From contig JASHTP010000289.1 of the NCBI GenBank assembly GCA_030040495.1, positions 1 through 9,919 on the forward strand: 9,919 nucleotides of DNA, in the 5' to 3' direction. The position numbers were made by a program, and so were the translations under genes. The notes below the pieces were generated by a model that was given only the letters and a program-made list of their open reading frames with translations, was not told the DNA's origin and searched no databases. Of the stretch, positions 5,983 to 9,919 are shown one piece after another. This stretch comes from Alphaproteobacteria bacterium. Lineage in GTDB: Bacteria > Pseudomonadota > Alphaproteobacteria > ATCC43930 > CGMCC-115725. Position 1 is the first letter of the stretch. The number at the start of each line of letters is the position of its first letter.

Positions 5983-7912
5983 AGGCCGCCTCCCGCGCCG
6001 CTTCGCCCGCCGGCTCGACGGCGACGATCGCGAGCGTCGATTCCAGCACCGCCTTGCGCCCGTCCTCGTAGGTGATCGCGGCGCTGAGCGCGACCTCGCC
6101 CTGGCCGGCATAGAGGCCTTCGACCACCGCGGCGTATTTCTCGGCGACGAAACGGCGGCGGATCTTGCGCGTGCGCGTGATCTCGTCGTCGTCGGCGTCG
6201 AATTCCTTGTTGAGCACGACGAAGCGGCGGATGCGCGTCGCCGGCGGCAGGCCGGCGTTGCAGCGCTCGATCTCGCCGCGGATCAGGTCGCGTACTTCCG
6301 GCCGCGCGCTCAGATCCTGGAAAGAGGTGTAGGCGAGCTGGCGCCGCTCCGCCCAATTGCCGACCGTCGCCGGGTCGACGGCGATGATGGCGGCGACGAA
6401 GGGGCGGCGGTCGCCGAACACCACGGCTTCGCCGATATAGGGGCTGAATTTGAGCTTGTTCTCGAGGAATTGCGGGGCGAGGACGGTGCCGTCTGCGAGC
6501 TTGCCGACATCCTTGGCGCGATCGATGATGACGAGATGGCCGCGCTGGTCGATGAAACCGGCGTCGCCGGTGCGCAGCCAGCCCTCCGCGGCCATGGCCG
6601 CGCGGGTCGCTTCGGGCTGCTTGTAATAGCCCTTGAACACCCCCGGCGAGCGGATCAGCACCTCGCCCTCTTCCAGCGCGATCTCGCAGCCGGGAAGGAC
6701 CGGACCGACCGTGTCAGGCGAGGCCGCGCCGTCCGGTTGCAGGGCGCAAAGGCCGGCAAGCTCGGTCGCGCCGTAGATCTGCTTCAGATTGACGCCGAAG
6801 GCGCGGAAGAAGCGGAAGGTGTCGGCGCCGAGCGCCGCGCCGCCGGTGTAGGCCCAGCGCGCGCGGCCCAGCCCGAGCTGGTCGCGCACCGGGCCGTAGA
6901 TGACGAACTCGCCGACGAGGAGCCCGAGCCGCAGCAGCGGCGGCACCGTCTGTCCCGACGCCCGCAATGTTTCCGCCCGCTCGGCGAGCCGCCGGAAGAA
7001 CCGGAAGCTCGCGCGCTTGGCCGGCGAGGCGTCCGCCGCCCGCACCGTGATGGCGGTCAGCTGATTCTCCCAGAAGCGCGGCGGCGCCAGCGCCACGGTC
7101 GGCCCCAGCTCGCGTGCGTCGCGCTGCAGGGTTTCGGGCTTTTCCGGGTAGTTGCAGGTGAAGCCGACGAGGAGATGCATCGCCATCGAGAACAGCGAAT
7201 TGCCGATCCACGCCATCGGCAGATAGGCGAGCCATTCGTCGGTCGAGCGCACCTCTTCGACCGCCCTCATCGAGCCGGCTGCGAACAGGAGATTGTCGTG
7301 CGACAGCATCGCGCCCTTGGGCGCCGAGGTGGTTCCCGAGGTGTAGGAGAAGAGCGCCACGTCGCCGGCTGCCGCCTTCTCGATCTCGGTTTCGACATAG
7401 AGGGGACGGATCTGGCCGAAGGCGCGGCCCGCCGCCTGGATCTCCTCGAAGGCGCGGACGAGCGGCGTCGGATAGTCGCGCAGGCCGCGCGGATCGTCAT
7501 AGACGATGAGCCGCAGATGCGGCAGCTGTGCCTTCAGCGACAGAACCTTGTCGACCTGCTCCTGATCCTCGGCCACCACCACCGAGGTCTCGGCATGGTC
7601 GAGGACATAGGCGAGTTCGCCGGCGATCGCGTCCTGATAGACCGGCACGGCGATGCCGCCGAGGCATTGTGCGGCGAGCTGCGCCCAATAGAGCCGCGGC
7701 CGGTTCTCGCCGATGACCGAGAGCTTGTCGCCGCGTGCGAAGCCTGCCGCGGCCAGGCCCAGCGCGAAGTCGCGCGTCTCCTCCCAATAGCGGCGCCAGC
7801 TGTAGGGCTGCCAGATGCCGCGCTGCTTCTCCCGCATCGCGGTGCGCTGCGGCATGTCTTCGGCGTTGCGCCGCAGAAGGCGCGGCAGCGTCGTCGGCAC
7901 CGGCGTGGTCAT
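5975..7912 (-). CDS. Long-chain-type acyl-CoA synthetase (AMP-forming) embedded in the Liv operon
   Basis: This 645-residue adenylate-forming ligase (COG1022/FAA1-like, FadD15 type) converts a carboxylic acid, ATP and CoA to acyl-CoA, AMP and pyrophosphate. The phosphate loop is YTSGTTSAPKG (190-200). The A5 motif is YGATE (380-384), A7 is GWLRTGD (444-450), the hinge region is DRAKDVGKLADG (464-475), and the C-terminal catalytic lysine is probably K583 in TRTRKIRRRF. All core residues are present, so it should be active. No signal peptide or clear membrane span is seen, so it is probably cytoplasmic, possibly membrane-associated. A tail of about 50 residues after the usual end carries AAITYEDGRKAVLESTLAIV (611-630). 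The ATG at 7912 overlaps the livG stop as ATGA and has GGAGG seven bases upstream. The stop overlaps livH by 8 bases. Lying between ATPase and permease genes strongly implies a substrate shared with the transporter. Despite the family name, that substrate may be an aromatic or short acid. Confidence 0.92.
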   Translation of the reverse strand: MTTPVPTTLPRLLRRNAEDMPQRTAMREKQRGIWQPYSWRRYWEETRDFALGLAAAGFARGDKLSVIGENRPRLYWAQLAAQCLGGIAVPVYQDAIAGELAYVLDHAETSVVVAEDQEQVDKVLSLKAQLPHLRLIVYDDPRGLRDYPTPLVRAFEEIQAAGRAFGQIRPLYVETEIEKAAAGDVALFSYTSGTTSAPKGAMLSHDNLLFAAGSMRAVEEVRSTDEWLAYLPMAWIGNSLFSMAMHLLVGFTCNYPEKPETLQRDARELGPTVALAPPRFWENQLTAITVRAADASPAKRASFRFFRRLAERAETLRASGQTVPPLLRLGLLVGEFVIYGPVRDQLGLGRARWAYTGGAALGADTFRFFRAFGVNLKQIYGATELAGLCALQPDGAASPDTVGPVLPGCEIALEEGEVLIRSPGVFKGYYKQPEATRAAMAAEGWLRTGDAGFIDQRGHLVIIDRAKDVGKLADGTVLAPQFLENKLKFSPYIGEAVVFGDRRPFVAAIIAVDPATVGNWAERRQLAYTSFQDLSARPEVRDLIRGEIERCNAGLPPATRIRRFVVLNKEFDADDDEITRTRKIRRRFVAEKYAAVVEGLYAGQGEVALSAAITYEDGRKAVLESTLAIVAVEPAGEAAREAAYA

Positions 7913-8736
7913 TCGGCCGCCTCCGCGCGCTCCTGCCGGGTGCCGAGATAGGCGGCTATGACGGCGCGATCCCTCTGCACCTCGCCGGGCGTGCCGTCGG
8001 CGATCTTGCGGCCGCGGTCGAACACTGCGACCCGGTCGGAGATGTCCATGACCACCGCCATGTCGTGCTCGATCAGGATGATGGTGGTGCCCCAGGCCCC
8101 GTTGACGTCGAGGATGTAGCGGGCCATGTCCTCCTTCTCTTCCTGGTTCATCCCGCCCATCGGCTCGTCGAGCAGCAGCACTTTGGGGTCGAGCGCCAGC
8201 GCGCGGCCCAGCTCGACCCGCTTGCGCAGGCCGTAGGCCAGCGCGCTCGTCGGCTGCTTGCGCAGATCCTGCAATTGCAGGAACTCGATCAGCTCTTCGA
8301 CGCGGGCGCGGTGCGCCACCTCCTCGCGCTGCGCCAGGCCCCAATAGATGACGGAAGAGAGAATTCCCGATTTCATGCGCACGTGCCGGCCGAGCATGAT
8401 GTTGTCGAGCACGGTCATGCCGCCGAAGAGGGCGATGTTCTGGAAGGTGCGCGCCACGCCCAGCGCGGCGACCTCGGACGGCCGCGCCCGGGTGATGTCG
8501 CGGCCCTCGAGGGTGATCGTGCCGGTGTCGGGCTTGTAGACGCCGCTGATCATGTTGAGGAGCGAGGTCTTGCCGGCGCCGTTCGGGCCGATGATCGAGG
8601 TGATCGATCCGGCGGCGACCGACAGCGACACGTCTTCGACCGCGCACAGGCCGCCGAAGTGCTTCGACACGCCGGAAACCGCGAGCTGCACCCGGCGGCG
8701 CTCGCCCGCGATCGCTTCGATGGCATTCGTCGCCAC
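7909..8736 (-). CDS. livG: Liv/HAAT-type ABC transporter ATPase, LivG family
   Basis: This 275-residue cytoplasmic ATPase works with LivF to drive import. Walker A is GPNGAGKTS (50-58), the Q-loop is Q99 in RTFQNIALF, and the divergent LivG signature is YGLRKRVELGRAL (168-180). Walker B is VLLLDEPMGGMN (186-197), and the switch histidine is H224 in LIEHDMAVVMDISDRV. An insertion near 118-146 (HVRMKSGILSSVIYWGLAQ) is the usual LivG helical addition. The start is uncertain. No in-frame ATG precedes the domain, and the longest frame begins with a TTG at 8823 outside the family limits. A GTG at 8736 (MATNAIEAIAGERR) gives a normal length and has GGGAGGAG 11 bases upstream. A GTG at 8691 is a second option. 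It is the first gene of the transporter operon, and the candidate promoter lies just upstream. The stop overlaps the synthetase ATG as ATGA, indicating translational coupling. Confidence 0.92.
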   Translation of the reverse strand: MATNAIEAIAGERRRVQLAVSGVSKHFGGLCAVEDVSLSVAAGSITSIIGPNGAGKTSLLNMISGVYKPDTGTITLEGRDITRARPSEVAALGVARTFQNIALFGGMTVLDNIMLGRHVRMKSGILSSVIYWGLAQREEVAHRARVEELIEFLQLQDLRKQPTSALAYGLRKRVELGRALALDPKVLLLDEPMGGMNQEEKEDMARYILDVNGAWGTTIILIEHDMAVVMDISDRVAVFDRGRKIADGTPGEVQRDRAVIAAYLGTRQERAEAAE

Positions 8737-8763
8737 GGTTCCGGTGGCTCCTCCCGCTGCCCT

Positions 8764-8777
8764 CGCATGCAAATGCG
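8764..8777. repeat. Inverted repeat in the livG leader
   Basis: CGCATGCAAATGCG is a perfect 5-base inverted repeat with a 4-base centre. It lies between the candidate promoter and the livG GTG, in a local AT-richer patch. It could be an operator half of a regulator site, but no regulator gene is visible here. Confidence 0.35.
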
Positions 8778-8794
8778 ATTTTGTTATGGCAGGT

Positions 8795-8823
8795 ATGATG
8801 GTTGTGCGGCCGGAGGATTGCAA
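8795..8823 (-). promoter_or_regulatory. Candidate sigma70-type promoter of the transporter operon
   Basis: The minus strand has TTGCAA (8818-8823) and CATCAT (8795-8800) separated by 17 bases. Each hexamer matches the -35 (TTGACA) and -10 (TATAAT) consensus at 4 of 6 positions. Transcription would begin near 8788, about 50 bases before the livG GTG. It lies in the AT-richest part of the 269-base gap 8737-9005, which otherwise shows no gene. The match is moderate and the call is by eye only. Confidence 0.4.
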
Positions 8824-8838
8824 GGAAATGCTTGCATT
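8819..8838. repeat. Inverted repeat overlapping the candidate -35 region
   Basis: Two overlapping dyads are visible: TGCAAG-GAAATG-CTTGCA (8819-8836, perfect 6-base arms) and AATGC-TT-GCATT (8827-8838, perfect 5-base arms). They overlap or flank the proposed -35 hexamer, where a repressor or activator could bind. The second dyad is centred 62 bases from the one at 8764-8777. That is close to six helical turns and would suit looping if one regulator bound both. This is inference. Confidence 0.4.
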
Positions 8839-9005
8839 GGACTATCGAAGGCCCGCCAGGCAGCACCCGTCCGATAAGCGGCCGTCGCTTGGCGCACCTT
8901 TCCGGCGCAATCGGCAGACACGGCAGCCTCGATAAGGGATTTTCTCGACAGTTCCGAGCGACGCGCGTGACCGGCGCAGGCCCCCGGCCTCGCCCTCGGC
9001 TTCCG

Positions 9006-9919
9006 CTACCGCCCGCCCGCCTGCCGGTCGAGCTGCTCGAGCAGCGGCCGCAGCGCGTCGAGCTCCGCGCCGAAGCCGCTCCAATCGCCCGCCTTCAGTT
9101 TGGCGATCGCGCGGTCGTAGTGGCCGAGCGCCGCGCGCGCGGCCTCGGGCGAAACCGCTGTCGGCGGCGACGGTCCTGCGGTCGCAGCGGCCGCGGGCGC
9201 TGTCGGAGCCGCTCCCGGAAAGATCTCCGCCAGCGCCTCGGGCAAGGTTCTCGCCATGACGACGCGGTCGCTATAGGCGGCGATCACGCGTTTGAGCTCC
9301 GGAAGCTGCCCGGTCGAGGCGCGCAGGTAGAGCGGCGATACGTACAAGACCGAGTTCCCGACCGGGATGACCAGCACCGTCCCCCGGATCACCCGCGAGC
9401 CCATCTGGTTCCACAGCGAGATCTGCTGGGAGATCTCGGTGTTCTGATTGATGCGCGCCTCGATCTGAAGCGGACCGTAGACCTGCTTCTCCTTGGGGAA
9501 TTCATAGACGATCAGCTTGCCGTAATCGGGCGGATCGCACCTCGCCGCCAGCCAGGCGATCATGTTCTCGCGCCGGTTCGGCACCATCGGCACCATGAGA
9601 AAGAACTCGGGGCGCGCCTCGGTGGCGAGGCGCGTGATCATGTAGTAGGGCGCCATCTTGGTGCTGTCGGCGCCTTCGACCTCGCCGCTGCTGCTGGTGG
9701 CGCCGGGAAATTGCCAGAGATCCTCGCGGTTGTAGAACACTTCGGGCGCGCTCATGTGATAGGCCCGGTACATCTCGGCCTGAACCAGGAAGAGGTCCTC
9801 GGGATAGCGGATGTGCCGTTGGAGGCCGGCCGGCATCGCGCCGAGCGGCTTGAACAGCCCGGGAAAGATGCGCCGATAGGTGGCCAGCACCGGATCGTGC
9901 GGGTCGGCATCGTAGAAAT
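9006..9919 (-). CDS. UPF0182 (COG1615) family membrane protein, C-terminal part (5' end off window)
   Basis: The last 303 residues are visible; the frame is open to the window edge, where it begins FYDADPHDPVLATYRRIFPG. The family is recognised from RYPEDLFLVQAEMYRAYH (37-54), PEVFYNREDLW (58-68), the block FFLMVPMVPNRRENMIAWLA (105-124), FPKEKQVYGPLQIEARINQN (140-159), ISLWNQMGSRVIRGTVLVIP (166-185), and LPELKRVIAAY (205-215). UPF0182 proteins usually have about 900-1000 residues, with several membrane spans in the N-terminal half and this large domain at the C-terminus. Their function is not established. After the domain comes an Ala/Pro linker (about 235-257) and a short helical end (258-303) containing HYDRAIAKLKAGDWSGFGAE, both seen in the family. 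It is the gene upstream of the transporter operon, on the same strand but 269 bases away, and is probably a separate unit. A 5-bp GC hairpin at 8978-8990 follows the TAG without a T-run, so no clear terminator is seen. Confidence 0.9.
   Translation of the reverse strand, partial: FYDADPHDPVLATYRRIFPGLFKPLGAMPAGLQRHIRYPEDLFLVQAEMYRAYHMSAPEVFYNREDLWQFPGATSSSGEVEGADSTKMAPYYMITRLATEARPEFFLMVPMVPNRRENMIAWLAARCDPPDYGKLIVYEFPKEKQVYGPLQIEARINQNTEISQQISLWNQMGSRVIRGTVLVIPVGNSVLYVSPLYLRASTGQLPELKRVIAAYSDRVVMARTLPEALAEIFPGAAPTAPAAAATAGPSPPTAVSPEAARAALGHYDRAIAKLKAGDWSGFGAELDALRPLLEQLDRQAGGR

Noticed and set aside
2499..6075. Long plus-strand open frames (522 and 764 codons, at 2499-4067 and 3781-6075)
   Set aside because: They run antisense to well-supported transporter genes, are dominated by Arg, Asp, Ala, Gln and His repeats expected from reading GC-rich genes backwards, and show no domain, no ribosome site and no family match.
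5939..7951. Plus-strand open frame of 670 codons opposite the acyl-CoA synthetase
   Set aside because: Same composition artefact; the minus strand encodes all conserved ligase motifs in one frame.
7913..8866. N-terminal extension of the synthetase frame to 8866
   Set aside because: The extra 318 codons are an Arg/His/Pro-rich shadow of livG. The ATG at 7912 has a ribosome site and matches the family start, so this is not a fusion.
8978..8990. Hairpin AGGCC-N3-GGCCT after the UPF0182 stop as a terminator
   Set aside because: Only 5 bp, with no T-run downstream in the direction of transcription; not enough for an intrinsic terminator.
1..9919. CRISPR array, insertion sequence, tRNA, phage or defence genes
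   Set aside because: No regular repeats, transposase motifs, terminal repeats, tRNA-like folds or defence domains were seen; all long frames fit the metabolic and transport genes listed.

Overview
The window is GC-rich and densely packed, with every gene on the minus strand. It reads from right to left as one probable operon. The codon use, GGAGG-type ribosome sites, small intergenic gaps and gene families suggest a high-GC proteobacterium, most likely an alphaproteobacterium. That placement is inferred and not proven by any marker gene.

Layout in the direction of transcription (high to low coordinates): (1) 9919-9006, the C-terminal third of a UPF0182/COG1615 membrane protein whose 5' end lies off the window. 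(2) 9005-8737, a 269-base gap holding a candidate promoter and two inverted repeats. (3) 8736-1724, a complete branched-chain-amino-acid-type (HAAT/Liv) ABC importer: LivG-type ATPase, long-chain acyl-CoA synthetase, LivH-type permease, LivM-type permease, periplasmic binding protein, LivF-type ATPase. The synthetase lies inside the transporter genes and overlaps both neighbours (by 4 and 8 bases). (4) 1627-461, a Rieske non-haem iron oxygenase alpha subunit. (5) 432-1, the N-terminal part of a second adenylate-forming acyl-CoA ligase that runs off the left edge.

The genes suggest a pathway: a carboxylic acid is captured in the periplasm, carried through LivH/LivM with ATP hydrolysis by LivG/LivF, activated as a CoA thioester by the embedded synthetase, and possibly oxidised by the Rieske enzyme, with the second ligase acting on it or on a product. 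The substrate cannot be read from the sequence. The Liv family carries many compounds besides Leu/Ile/Val, including aromatic acids, and the embedded ligase makes an amino-acid substrate less likely. No reductase or ferredoxin partner for the oxygenase and no regulator gene is in the window.

RNA-level structure is the other point of interest. A strong 16-bp stem-loop lies between the binding-protein and LivF genes, and its two non-Watson-Crick positions pair as G.U only in the minus-strand transcript. Two shorter GC stem-loops lie just before the ribosome sites of the LivM and Rieske genes. No tRNA, rRNA, CRISPR array, insertion sequence or attachment site was seen. I found no clearly new defence or mobile system. 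The most notable unit is the transporter with its embedded synthetase and the attached oxygenase and ligase.
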